The notes: generated from the sequence alone by a model not told the origin. 40,456 nucleotides of DNA from Sporosarcina koreensis (GCF_001531445.1 NZ_LQYA01000195.1:20230-60685), one strand, 5' to 3'; counted from the stretch's first letter, positions 32,502 through 40,264 are shown. Numbers and translations are program-made.

Positions 32502-33749
32502 TTGAAAAGTAAAATTACCGCTTCTCTTGTCGGAATGAGTCTTATGCTGTCTATGACTGGATGTGGAACAAGCACCGATCAAAACAGTCTTCAAATTTCT
32601 AAAGGAGTTGAATTCGGAGAAATGGATTATGAAACAATCGTTGAACCGAACAATGAATTGGGCTTCAACTTACTAAAAGAAATCGAAACGGATGATGACG
32701 GCAATCTGTTCATTTCCCCGACTAGTCTATTGATGGCACTCGCCATGGTTTATAACGGTGCGGACGGAGTGACGAAGGAAGAAATCGCGAAAGCCTTACA
32801 AATGGAAGGCATAAACCCAATGGTTCTGAATCAAGCGAATGCCTCCTTTATGACAATGCTGAATAAAGATAACGATGCCATTCAACTTCAAGTCGCCAAC
32901 TCCATTTGGCTTAATGAAGAATATCATTTCCAAGAAGAGTTTTCTAAACGAATGAACGATTATTTCAACGCGAAAATCGAGGAAATCGATATAACGAGCA
33001 ACGATACGCCGAAACGGATCAATGACTGTGTTGAAAAGGCGACAAATGGCAAAATCGACAAAATGGTCGATGCACCTTTGGACGACGATCTTGTAGCCAT
33101 GCTGCTAAATGCTATTTACTTCAAAGGAGATTGGAAGTATCCTTTTGATGAAAAAGAGACGGAGGATAAAACCTTCTATCTCAATGACGGAAATGAAATC
33201 GATGTGCCCTTCATGAAGTTGCAGGAAGATTTATTGAACATGGCTAATAGTGAATACCAGGCCATTCAACTGCCGTATGGAGATGGTGAAATGAGCATGA
33301 CAGTCATCTTGCCGAATGAAGGCGTTGGTCTAGAAGAATTTCAAAGCACTTTATCGAGTGGTAAATGGGAAGAAGTCCAATCCGGAATGAAAAGCATGAA
33401 AGGAACAATCCTCCTGCCGAAGTTCAAAATGTCATACGAAACGGAACTGAATGATGCACTGGAAGCCCTTGGCATGCCACGCGCCTTCACTGACAAAGCT
33501 GATTTCAGCAAAATGGTTGAAGGCGATGCCTCGCTTTTCATTAGCAAAGTAAAGCAAAAAACATACATCGATGTGAATGAAGAAGGAGCGGAAGCGGCTG
33601 CGGTGACAGGTGTACAAATGGATACCGCTTCTGCACCTCCAGACGACCCATTCGTCATGGATGTGAACCGACCTTTTTTCTTGGCGATTACGGATGGTGA
33701 AACAGGAGCTGTTTTGTTCCTGGGGGTTATCGCGAATCCTGAAATATAG
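32502..33749 (+). CDS. Secreted lipoprotein serpin (serine protease inhibitor)
   Basis: A 415-residue serpin with a lipoprotein signal: a hydrophobic stretch near residues 5-18 ends in the lipobox MTGC, so the inhibitor should be tethered to the outer face of the membrane. Serpin landmarks are FISPTSLLMALAMVYNGA, ANSIWLNEEY, AMLLNAIYFKGDWKYPF, the hinge EEGAEAAAVTGV and the C-terminal NRPFFLAI. The small-residue hinge suggests an inhibitory serpin. The exposed reactive loop (QMDTASAPPDDPF) does not let me name the protease. TTG 32502 is chosen because GGTGAT precedes it and the signal peptide then has the correct length; upstream ATGs would give an unusual leader. Confidence 0.88.
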   Translation: MKSKITASLVGMSLMLSMTGCGTSTDQNSLQISKGVEFGEMDYETIVEPNNELGFNLLKEIETDDDGNLFISPTSLLMALAMVYNGADGVTKEEIAKALQMEGINPMVLNQANASFMTMLNKDNDAIQLQVANSIWLNEEYHFQEEFSKRMNDYFNAKIEEIDITSNDTPKRINDCVEKATNGKIDKMVDAPLDDDLVAMLLNAIYFKGDWKYPFDEKETEDKTFYLNDGNEIDVPFMKLQEDLLNMANSEYQAIQLPYGDGEMSMTVILPNEGVGLEEFQSTLSSGKWEEVQSGMKSMKGTILLPKFKMSYETELNDALEALGMPRAFTDKADFSKMVEGDASLFISKVKQKTYIDVNEEGAEAAAVTGVQMDTASAPPDDPFVMDVNRPFFLAITDGETGAVLFLGVIANPEI

Positions 33750-33759
33750 AAAAACTTAA

Positions 33760-33788
33760 TTGTGAAAATGAAACATTCATGCTACACT
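33760..33788 (+). promoter_or_regulatory. Promoter of the small ORF / ABC-F leader
   Basis: TTGTGA at 33760 and TACACT at 33783 are spaced exactly 17 bp. A transcript from here would begin near 33795 and run through the small ORF, the terminator and, on read-through, the ABC-F gene. Confidence 0.6.
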
Positions 33789-33819
33789 ATTCTTACTATT
33801 AATCGGACGGAGGTGAGGA

Positions 33820-33942
33820 ATGATGTTGGACACTGTGTATGCACATGAAAGTTTATTGGAATATTTAGCCACTTCATGTGCGATTACTCATGAAATTGCC
33901 GTCAACGGGATACGTATGCCCTTTTTTAGACAATTTCAGTAA
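33820..33942 (+). CDS. 40-residue ORF, possible leader peptide
   Basis: A complete 40-codon ORF begins MMLDTVYAHESLLEYL and ends GIRMPFFRQFQ. It has one of the strongest ribosome-binding sites in the window (GGAGGTGAGG at 33809-33818) and lies about 30 bp downstream of a good promoter. I do not recognise the peptide. An intrinsic terminator follows 45 bp after its stop, and an ABC-F gene lies beyond that. ABC-F resistance genes are often induced by ribosome stalling on such leaders, so a regulatory peptide is plausible. A stand-alone small protein is the alternative. Confidence 0.55.
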   Translation: MMLDTVYAHESLLEYLATSCAITHEIAVNGIRMPFFRQFQ

Positions 33943-33986
33943 TCACACAGCTGTTTAGCACATCATTCCTTACATTATTTTTGGGG

Positions 33987-34015
33987 GAAGACTGCCTAGA
34001 CGCAGTCTTTTTTTG
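33987..34015 (+). terminator. Intrinsic terminator upstream of the ABC-F gene
   Basis: GACTGC pairs with GCAGTC around a short loop, extended by A-T pairs, and is followed by a run of seven T. It lies between the small ORF and the ABC-F gene and could act as an attenuator. I did not find an obvious antiterminator partner by eye. Confidence 0.85.
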
Positions 34016-34041
34016 AATTTCATATTTATGAATCAGAAGGA

Positions 34042-34160
34042 TTGAAGCGAAAGGTGGCGACTCCGGCGGGAAAAGCGTGTCCAGGTGTGACCCCGCAGTC
34101 GCTTGCGACGAGGAGGCTCACGGACCGCCCGCGGAAAGCGTCCGCCTGTAGCGGAAATCC
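34042..34160. repeat. Intergenic structured repeat of Bacillales type
   Basis: About 120 bp, more GC-rich than its surroundings, starting with GAAGCGAAAGGTGGCGACTC and ending CCGCCTGTAGCGGAAATC. It contains GTCGC-TT-GCGAC (34098-34109) and long-range complementarity (CCGGCGGG with CCCGCGG). From memory, near-identical elements with AAAGCG, GACCCCGC and GAGGAGGCTCACGG blocks occur many times between genes in Bacillus and related genomes. Its function is unknown. It separates the terminator from the ABC-F gene. Confidence 0.7.
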
Positions 34161-34229
34161 GGGTATCCCCTGTAATTTGTAATTGTTTGTGCGCTTCCAG
34201 CTGTGAAAACAGAGAGGAAGCGGATAATT

Positions 34230-36083
34230 ATGATCTGTACAATACAACAAGTAAGCAAAATGTTAGGTGGCAACACCATATTTGAAAATCTTTCATTGGA
34301 CATTAAGACAGGCGACAAACTGGGCGTCGTCGGACGGAATGGCAGTGGAAAAACGACGTTATTCAAGCTCATTGCGGATGTCGAACGACCGGACACTGGG
34401 CGCATTCATTTTAAGAAGGGCTCCAAAATCGGTTATTTATCGCAAATTCCTTCATTCGAACAGCCGGTGACCGGATATGATGTCCTTCAAAGCGCTTTTT
34501 CGGAATTAAGAACCATTCAACAGCAACTGTCCGAAATGGAAATGGAATTATCAAATCCGGATACAGCGGATATGGAGCGGCTGCTTCTTCGATATGGCCA
34601 ACTGCAGGATGAGTTTGTCCGGCGTGACGGGTACGCGATGGATTCGGAAATCGAGAAGATCATCAACGGTCTTCAATTACGGACATTTGTGGAGCAGGAG
34701 TTCAGCCAGATGAGCGGCGGGGAACAGACGAAAATCATGTTAGGGAAGCTGCTGCTTACGAAACCAGACTTGCTTCTTTTGGATGAACCGACAAATCACT
34801 TGGATTTATTCGCGGTCGAATGGCTGGAAGCGTATTTGACGGAATATGCGGGAACGGTCGTCATCATTTCACATGACCGCTATTTTCTCGATAACGTCGT
34901 GACAAAGATTGCGGATCTGGAAGATGGGGAGCTGCATTTGTATTACGGTAATTACAGTTCATTCACCCAAGAAAAAGAAGAGCGTCTTCTGCGCGAATTC
35001 CAGGACTATGAAGAGCAGCAGAAGAAGATCAAGAAAATGAAAGAAGCGATCAAGCGGCTTCGCATATGGGCGAATGAAGCGAATCCGCCGAATGCGGGAT
35101 TGCATCGGCAAGCGAGAAATATGGAGCGTGCGCTGGAACGGATGGAGAAGGTCCGAAAGCCGTTGATCGACCCTCGAAAAATGGCATTATCATTTGAAGC
35201 CGCGCCGAGAAGCGGCAAGGAAGTCGTCATCATGCAAGAAGCCGTAAAGTCATTCGGTACTAATGAATTATTGCTCGGCGCCAATCTGCAAGTCCTGTGG
35301 AAGGACCGGGCGGCAATCGTCGGACGGAATGGGAGTGGAAAATCGACAATCCTGAAAATGCTCCTAGGCGAGCTCGCTCCTGATAAAGGTATGTGCAAAT
35401 TGGGGAGCAATGTGAAAGTGGGCTTCCTGTCGCAGCATTTCGCTATCGGGGATCCGAAAGCCCGCCTGCTTGATGTCTTCCGTAAAGATGTTGGCGTCGA
35501 GGAAGGCGAAGCACGGCACATACTGGCGAAGTTCATGTTTTACGGACCGGATGTGTTCAAGCGGATCGGTGATTTGAGCGGAGGCGAACGTACGAGATTG
35601 CGGCTTGCCCAGCTGATGCATCAAGACGTGAATTTCCTCGTATTGGACGAACCGACGAATCATTTGGACATCGAATCACGGGAAGTGCTCGAAGATGCGT
35701 TGGAGGATTTTCCGGGAACGCTCCTCGCTGTTTCGCATGACCGGTATTTCTTGAATAAATTATTTTCCCGCACGGCGTGGCTCGAAGACGGAATGATGAC
35801 GATGTTTGAAGGTCCTTTCGACTGGGCGAGGCAGAAATGGCATGAACTGCAACAGACCGAAGTCGCCGAACCTCCAAAGAAAATAAATGGTGACCGAAAG
35901 CCGAAGAAGGAAGCTAGCGCGGAGGAAGAAATCGCTGCACTGGAACGCCAAATAGAGCGTTTGAAAAAGAGCGTAACTAATGAAACGGATTGGAGTGAGT
36001 ATGAAACAAAGACGGGGAAAATCAATTCATTGCAGGAAAAACTGAATGGGTATTATGAGCGGTGGTTGATTGAAAATGAATAA
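34230..36083 (+). CDS. ABC-F family ATPase (ribosome-associated)
   Basis: A 617-residue soluble protein with two ABC ATPase domains and no membrane segment, which defines ABC-F proteins acting at the ribosomal E site. Domain 1 has GRNGSGKTT near residue 38 and MSGGEQTK; domain 2 has GRNGSGKST near residue 372 and LSGGERTRLR. Both have DEPTNHLD. The linker is a charged helical arm (FQDYEEQQKKIKKMKEAIKR), and the C-terminus is a coiled coil. ATG 34230 follows GAGAGGAAG; the GTG at 34203 is too early. It may be an antibiotic resistance or a housekeeping translation factor; the possible leader favours the former, without proof. Confidence 0.9.
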   Translation: MICTIQQVSKMLGGNTIFENLSLDIKTGDKLGVVGRNGSGKTTLFKLIADVERPDTGRIHFKKGSKIGYLSQIPSFEQPVTGYDVLQSAFSELRTIQQQLSEMEMELSNPDTADMERLLLRYGQLQDEFVRRDGYAMDSEIEKIINGLQLRTFVEQEFSQMSGGEQTKIMLGKLLLTKPDLLLLDEPTNHLDLFAVEWLEAYLTEYAGTVVIISHDRYFLDNVVTKIADLEDGELHLYYGNYSSFTQEKEERLLREFQDYEEQQKKIKKMKEAIKRLRIWANEANPPNAGLHRQARNMERALERMEKVRKPLIDPRKMALSFEAAPRSGKEVVIMQEAVKSFGTNELLLGANLQVLWKDRAAIVGRNGSGKSTILKMLLGELAPDKGMCKLGSNVKVGFLSQHFAIGDPKARLLDVFRKDVGVEEGEARHILAKFMFYGPDVFKRIGDLSGGERTRLRLAQLMHQDVNFLVLDEPTNHLDIESREVLEDALEDFPGTLLAVSHDRYFLNKLFSRTAWLEDGMMTMFEGPFDWARQKWHELQQTEVAEPPKKINGDRKPKKEASAEEEIAALERQIERLKKSVTNETDWSEYETKTGKINSLQEKLNGYYERWLIENE

Positions 36084-36097
36084 CTAAACGATGTGGG

Positions 36098-36130
36098 GCA
36101 GGTGAAGGGATTTCTTCGCCTGCTTTTTTA
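36098..36130 (+). terminator. Rho-independent terminator after the ABC-F gene
   Basis: GCAGGTGAAG pairs with CTTCGCCTGC (one wobble) and is followed by TTTTTT. Confidence 0.9.
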
Positions 36131-36166
36131 TGTAGGAATTAAAAATGATTAAGATATTAAAGGTGT

Positions 36167-36208
36167 TAATTAACATTATTAATGACTAAGTTAAAATAAT
36201 TAACATTA
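36167..36208 (+). promoter_or_regulatory. Direct repeat upstream of the DUF2089 operon
   Basis: TAATTAACATTA occurs twice, at 36167-36178 and 36197-36208, exactly 30 bp apart (about three helical turns). The second copy ends just upstream of the -35 element, a position suited to an activator or repressor bound on one DNA face. Confidence 0.6.
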
Positions 36209-36211
36209 CGC

Positions 36212-36240
36212 TTGCTATTTTAAAATGATTGGTATATGAT
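36212..36240 (+). promoter_or_regulatory. Promoter of the DUF2089 operon
   Basis: TTGCTA at 36212 and TATGAT at 36235 have a 17-bp spacer, and the -10 lies 31 bp before the start codon. It is a good sigma-A-like match. Confidence 0.7.
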
Positions 36241-36271
36241 GAATTCAAATGAAAGGGGAGTTCACATAATT

Positions 36272-36637
36272 ATGGCATATCCCGTTATTAGCCACTGCCC
36301 CGTCTGCGACGAAACGTTGAAAGTCACCAAGCTGCATTGCAATCGATGCCATACATCCATCGAGAATGAATTTGAACTTTCCAAATTAGCCTCGCTATCA
36401 GGAGAGCAACTCCATTTCGTTGAAGTGTTTTTAGCGTGCAGGGGCAACATCAAAGAAGTTGAAAAGGAACTTGGCATATCGTATCCGACAGTTCGGGGCA
36501 AGCTGAATGAAGTCGTCAGCTCACTCGGCTATGAGATAAAAAAGAAAAACGAAGTGGATGAAAAGAAAGTCGTCGCCATGCTGGAAAGCGGAGAAATCAC
36601 TCCGGAAGAAGCAATCAAACTGTTAAAAGATGAATAG
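36272..36637 (+). CDS. DUF2089 zinc-ribbon/HTH-type protein
   Basis: A 121-residue protein. The N-terminal zinc ribbon is CPVCDETLKVTKLHCNRC (two CxxC pairs, residues 8-25). Then comes a helix-turn-helix-like segment (VEKELGISYPTVRGKLNEVV), and the end is MLESGEITPEEAIKLLKD, a SHOCT-like short helix pair. This matches DUF2089, which I would read as a small DNA-binding regulator. ATG 36272 is preferred over 36236 because GAAAGGGGAG precedes it and the family begins MAYPVI. It heads an operon with two further small genes, whose products may be its partners or targets. Confidence 0.85.
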   Translation: MAYPVISHCPVCDETLKVTKLHCNRCHTSIENEFELSKLASLSGEQLHFVEVFLACRGNIKEVEKELGISYPTVRGKLNEVVSSLGYEIKKKNEVDEKKVVAMLESGEITPEEAIKLLKDE

Positions 36638-36649
36638 GGGGAATTCGTG

Positions 36650-37036
36650 ATGAAAACAGAAATTGAAAAAGTATTGACGATGGTGCAAGAGGGGAAAGTG
36701 GACGCAGAGAAAGCATCGGAGCTTATCGAAGTGTTGAACAATAGGGATTCCCGGAGCGGACCTGTTTCGAAGTCGACTTCATATGCAGATAAGACATTGA
36801 AAATCCGGGTCGTATCAGCGGATAACGACAATGTTTCTGTCAATTTGCCAATCAAGCTCATTAAAGTTCTATTGAAAGCGGGCCATAACATCGCAGGGAA
36901 TATTCCCCAATCGGAGAAGTACGTGAAAGACATTGATATTGATGTGCTTATCGAGGCGATTGAAAATGAATTGGACGGACAAATCGTTGACGTCAAGTCG
37001 GCAGACGGCGATACGGTTTCCGTGTATATCGAATAA
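36650..37036 (+). CDS. SHOCT-like domain protein (YvlB-N type)
   Basis: A 128-residue protein. Residues 1-30 (EIEKVLTMVQEGKVDAEKASELIEVL) form the SHOCT-like helix pair seen at the start of YvlB-type proteins. The rest is beta-rich with LKIRVVSADNDNVSVNLPIKLIKVLLKAG, and the C-terminal VDVKSADGDTVSVYIE echoes it. ATG 36650 is 8 nt from AGGGGG; the GTG at 36647 is less well spaced. The C-terminal motif VKSADGDTVSV resembles VKAKDGTEVIV at the end of the next gene, so the two products may share a fold or be ancient duplicates. The function is unknown. Confidence 0.75.
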   Translation: MKTEIEKVLTMVQEGKVDAEKASELIEVLNNRDSRSGPVSKSTSYADKTLKIRVVSADNDNVSVNLPIKLIKVLLKAGHNIAGNIPQSEKYVKDIDIDVLIEAIENELDGQIVDVKSADGDTVSVYIE

Positions 37037-37318
37037 ATGATGCGCGTCAAAGTTAAGGCAGATAAGGTGCGCTTATTCATCCCGGTACCATATGTATTTC
37101 TGACGATTGCCATCATGATCCTATCTTCCGAACGGCTTCAACAGCTCATTAATAAATGGATTGTGGAGCAGTCCGAAGACAAGGAAAAAGTGTTTACAAT
37201 TCCACCGATAGATAAAAAAGAACTAAGAGGCATTGTATCAGAGTTGAAAAACCATAGGGGGCTTGGGCTAGTAAACGTTAAGGCGAAGGACGGAACAGAA
37301 GTTATCGTGAAACTATGA
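37037..37318 (+). CDS. Small single-span membrane protein
   Basis: A 93-residue protein that starts directly after the stop of the previous gene with no spacer. One hydrophobic segment (FIPVPYVFLTIAIMILSS, residues 14-31) should span the membrane, and the acidic C-terminal part should be exposed. The tail GLVNVKAKDGTEVIVKL resembles the end of the preceding SHOCT-like protein. I do not recognise a named family. The stop codon lies inside the operon terminator. A membrane signal-relay or anti-regulator role in the DUF2089 operon is only a guess. Confidence 0.7.
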   Translation: MMRVKVKADKVRLFIPVPYVFLTIAIMILSSERLQQLINKWIVEQSEDKEKVFTIPPIDKKELRGIVSELKNHRGLGLVNVKAKDGTEVIVKL

Positions 37319-37339
37319 TAGCTTCTTTTTTTTTTTTTT
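37298..37339 (+). terminator. Terminator of the DUF2089 operon with a 14-T run
   Basis: GAAGTTATC pairs with GATAGCTTC (one G-T wobble), followed by an uninterrupted run of 14 T at 37326-37339. The 5' arm and loop lie within the last codons of the upstream gene. The homopolymer is long enough to vary in length by slippage. Confidence 0.88.
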
Positions 37340-37379
37340 GTTGCATTCTGCCGTCCATGGGAGTATTATAATGACTAGA

Positions 37380-37402
37380 TGACCAAAATTGTTTTTCGGT
37401 CA
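37380..37402. promoter_or_regulatory. TetR-type operator copy 1 (TGACC-N13-GGTCA)
   Basis: TGACCAAAA and TTTTTCGGTCA form a 23-bp dyad immediately downstream of a -10-like TATAAT (37367-37372). That would cover the transcription start of the following tetR-type gene. A second copy with the same spacing lies at 38015. Confidence 0.7.
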
Positions 37403-37420
37403 ATAAAGCGAGGTGTAGAA

Positions 37421-37993
37421 ATGGATCGCAGGCAAGAGATTTTAGAGGCTGCTGCCAAATCGTTTTCGCTGTTCGGTTATAAAGCGACAACGATGGACCA
37501 AGTCGCCAAAATAGCGAATGTCGGTAAAGGAACGATCTATACGTTTTTCGCAAACAAAGAAGAGCTGTTTAACGCAATCGTCCTGCAAATGGTCGAGGAG
37601 ATGCGGGCGGCATCAGATGCAGCAACAGTCGAAGGTGCTTCCTTTGAACAGAATGCCCATGCCCGGCTCATGCAAATGCTGAAATTCCGGGAGACACATC
37701 AATTGTACGCCAAATTGATCGACGAAGGAAAAGAACTGCGCACACCGGCAGTCATTGAAGTGCTCGCCGAAATTGAAGATGAAATCGTCTCGTATATTAA
37801 AACGAAAATTGAGCGGGCGATCGATAAAGGCGAACTGAAGCCGTGCGACAGTGAGCTTGTTGCATTCCTTCTGTTTAAATCGTATATGGCGCTTGTCGTC
37901 GATTGGGGGAAAACCCATCAGGACGAAGAGCTGTCAGAAGAGCGGATTGCAGGATTATTACGCAGCACCATTTTTACAAGTCTCTTAGCTTGA
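37421..37993 (+). CDS. TetR-family regulator (YhgD-like)
   Basis: A 190-residue repressor-type protein. The N-terminal helix-turn-helix is typical (FSLFGYKATTMDQVAKIANV, then GKGTIYTFFANKEELF, residues 14-50). The C-terminal half is a helical ligand-binding domain. ATG 37421 follows GAGGTG at 37410-37415; the frame is open upstream through the operator, which is not coding. It precedes a YhgE/Pip-type gene, the same pair as yhgD-yhgE in B. subtilis. Matching 23-bp dyads before both genes suggest autoregulation and control of the membrane protein. Confidence 0.9.
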   Translation: MDRRQEILEAAAKSFSLFGYKATTMDQVAKIANVGKGTIYTFFANKEELFNAIVLQMVEEMRAASDAATVEGASFEQNAHARLMQMLKFRETHQLYAKLIDEGKELRTPAVIEVLAEIEDEIVSYIKTKIERAIDKGELKPCDSELVAFLLFKSYMALVVDWGKTHQDEELSEERIAGLLRSTIFTSLLA

Positions 37994-38005
37994 GACTCTT
38001 TTTTT
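37979..38005 (+). terminator. Terminator between the tetR-type and yhgE-type genes
   Basis: AGTCTC pairs with GAGACT and is followed by C and seven T. The stop codon of the tetR-type gene lies in the stem. The short stem may allow some read-through, but it argues for a separate promoter for the next gene. Confidence 0.75.
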
Positions 38006-38014
38006 ATTCACGAT

Positions 38015-38037
38015 TGACCAAATGAGATTTTGGGTCA
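38015..38037. promoter_or_regulatory. TetR-type operator copy 2 (TGACC-N13-GGTCA)
   Basis: A 23-bp dyad TGACCAAAT...TTTTGGGTCA matches the copy at 37380 in arm sequence and length. It lies 25 bp before the yhgE-type start codon, between the terminator and the ribosome-binding site (GGAGG at 38051-38055). Confidence 0.7.
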
Positions 38038-38062
38038 GTTAGTACAAACGGAGGAATGACGA

Positions 38063-40264
38063 ATGAAAAAATCAATGATAATGGCGGAATGGAAACAGCT
38101 TCTCCGTACAAGGAAAATGCTTGTGCCGATGATTGCAATCCTATTCATTCCGGTGTTATATGCCGGCATGTTTTTATGGGCGTTTTGGGATCCATATGCC
38201 AATATGAACGCATTGCCTGTAGCGATCGTTAACTTGGATGAGGGCGCCGAGTTGGATGGGAAACAGCTTGCGCTAGGCGATGAATTGGTCGACAAGCTGA
38301 TGGAAGGGAATAACTTCAATATCCAAGAGGTGTCCAAGATGGACGCGGAGAAAGGCTTGAAAAATCAGGATTACTATATCGCGATTGAAATACCGGAGAA
38401 CTTTTCGCAGCATGCTACGACTTTGCTGGATGAAAATCCTGAAAAGTTGACGATCGTGTATAAGCCGAACGAGGGATTCAACTTCCTGTCTGCCCAAATC
38501 GGGGAGACGGCAATGGAACGGATCCGTGCGGAAGTGAATGACAAAGTTGCGTCGACGTATGCGGAGCAGTTGTTTGACTCCATCAATGAGATGGGAAATG
38601 GTTTTGGCGAAGCCGCTGACGGTGCGGGCGAATTACATGACGGTGCAAGCGAGCTTGCGAAAGGCGCGGATGATCTGAAGGGGTATTTGGAAACGTTGGC
38701 GTCCAGCACCATTACGTTGAAGGATGGATCCGACAAGTTAGCGAAGGGAACAACGGAAGCCGCTAAAGGTGCTGCGGATTTGAATAAAGGAATCGGCGCG
38801 CTTTCTACTGGTGTCGCAGATCTTCGCACGGGTGCAAGTAAAGCGAGTACGGGCGCATCCGATTTACAGTCGGGAATCACTGATTATACGGCTGGCGTAG
38901 AGAAATTGAGAGCTAGCTATGCGCAAATTGCGGAAAAAGAAGCCGAGTTTGGAAAAGCGGTTGGAACAATCAAAGAAAAAACAGCTGCGTTAAATGGATC
39001 TGCGCAACGGCTCGCTGATGCCTCGAAAAGTGTGAACGCAGGCATCGATGATCTGTCCGAAAAATTGGCGCCTGTATTGGCTTCATTGCCGGAGGATCAG
39101 CAGGAGGGCTTGAAAGCGGCATTAACCCAATTACAACAAGGAAGTGCTGAACTATCGGCCGGTATGAGTGAGCTTACCTCTGGAACTGCCGCACTTAGCG
39201 ATGGAACTTCCCAGTTGAACAGCTCGGCTGGGCAATTGCGCGACGGTCACGCGCAAGCACTTGCAGGTCTTGATGAATTGAATGGCTCTTCCGCTAAGTT
39301 GACAGAGGGGGCTTCTTCTCTTGCGCAAGGGAACGGTGCATTGGCATCTGGTCTTGAACAGCTTTCAGAAGGTGTTGCGAAAGCGCAAAAAGGTTCATCT
39401 GATTTGGCGTCAGGCTTGAATGAGCTGAATGCGGGTACGGGTACACTACAAGAAGGTACTGGCACGCTCGCTTCGAAATCGAAGGAGCTTGCAGACGGTT
39501 CGGCGAAGTTGACGGACGGCATGAACGAGTTGAATGAAGGAACGCATACATTGCAGGAAAAACTTGCGGAAGCGAATGCGACGGCAAGTGAAGTGAATCC
39601 GAATGAGAAGACGTATGAAATGGCGGCATCTCCTGTCGATGTTGAAAAAGAGGGCATCAATGAGGTGCCGAACTACGGTACAGGATTTGCACCGTACTTC
39701 CTCTCCCTCGGCTTGTTTGTCGGAGCTTTGTTAGTGTCAATCGTCTTCCCGCTCGTCGAACCGGCGATCAAACCGACAGGTGCATTCGGCTGGATGGCGA
39801 GCAAAGTTTCCGTCTTGGCGATTGTAGGTCTAGTACAAGCATTGGTCGCGGTCGGCATCATAAAAGGCGCACTTGGAATGGAAACGGTCAATTTGCCGTT
39901 GTTCGTTTTGACGGCTATCATTACAAGCTATACTTATATCGCGATCGTCCAGATGTTGGTGTCATTGCTCGGCGACCCGGGCCGCTTCATTGCGATCCTT
40001 GTATTGATTTTGCAATTGACGACGAGTGCAGGGACATTCCCGTTGGAATTAATTCCTGCGCCACTCCAAGTGTTCAATACGCTGTTGCCGATGACGTATT
40101 CTGTTCAAGCTTTCAAGGCGGCGATCTCCACTGGCGACCTTGGTCATCTTTGGGCAAGCAACGGCGTGCTGATCGGCTTCATGGTCGCATGCTTGGCGAT
40201 TACGTTCGGTTATTTTGCATTGGTGTTCAAAAAACGGTATTCAAGAGATACTGTAGAAGCATAA
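38063..40264 (+). CDS. yhgE: YhgE/Pip-domain membrane protein
   Basis: A 733-residue membrane protein of the YhgE/Pip type, related to phage infection proteins and ABC-2-type permeases. One transmembrane helix lies at residues ~19-41 (VPMIAILFIPVLYAGMFLW) and about five lie in the last 200 residues. Between them, residues ~190-520 are a long extracellular stalk of degenerate repeats such as GASELAKGADDL, GTAALSDGTSQL and GTGTLQEGTGTLASKS. These should form extended helical rods. It probably exports or anchors something at the envelope; the precise role is unknown. A TetR regulator lies upstream and a strong terminator follows. Confidence 0.9.
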   Translation: MKKSMIMAEWKQLLRTRKMLVPMIAILFIPVLYAGMFLWAFWDPYANMNALPVAIVNLDEGAELDGKQLALGDELVDKLMEGNNFNIQEVSKMDAEKGLKNQDYYIAIEIPENFSQHATTLLDENPEKLTIVYKPNEGFNFLSAQIGETAMERIRAEVNDKVASTYAEQLFDSINEMGNGFGEAADGAGELHDGASELAKGADDLKGYLETLASSTITLKDGSDKLAKGTTEAAKGAADLNKGIGALSTGVADLRTGASKASTGASDLQSGITDYTAGVEKLRASYAQIAEKEAEFGKAVGTIKEKTAALNGSAQRLADASKSVNAGIDDLSEKLAPVLASLPEDQQEGLKAALTQLQQGSAELSAGMSELTSGTAALSDGTSQLNSSAGQLRDGHAQALAGLDELNGSSAKLTEGASSLAQGNGALASGLEQLSEGVAKAQKGSSDLASGLNELNAGTGTLQEGTGTLASKSKELADGSAKLTDGMNELNEGTHTLQEKLAEANATASEVNPNEKTYEMAASPVDVEKEGINEVPNYGTGFAPYFLSLGLFVGALLVSIVFPLVEPAIKPTGAFGWMASKVSVLAIVGLVQALVAVGIIKGALGMETVNLPLFVLTAIITSYTYIAIVQMLVSLLGDPGRFIAILVLILQLTTSAGTFPLELIPAPLQVFNTLLPMTYSVQAFKAAISTGDLGHLWASNGVLIGFMVACLAITFGYFALVFKKRYSRDTVEA

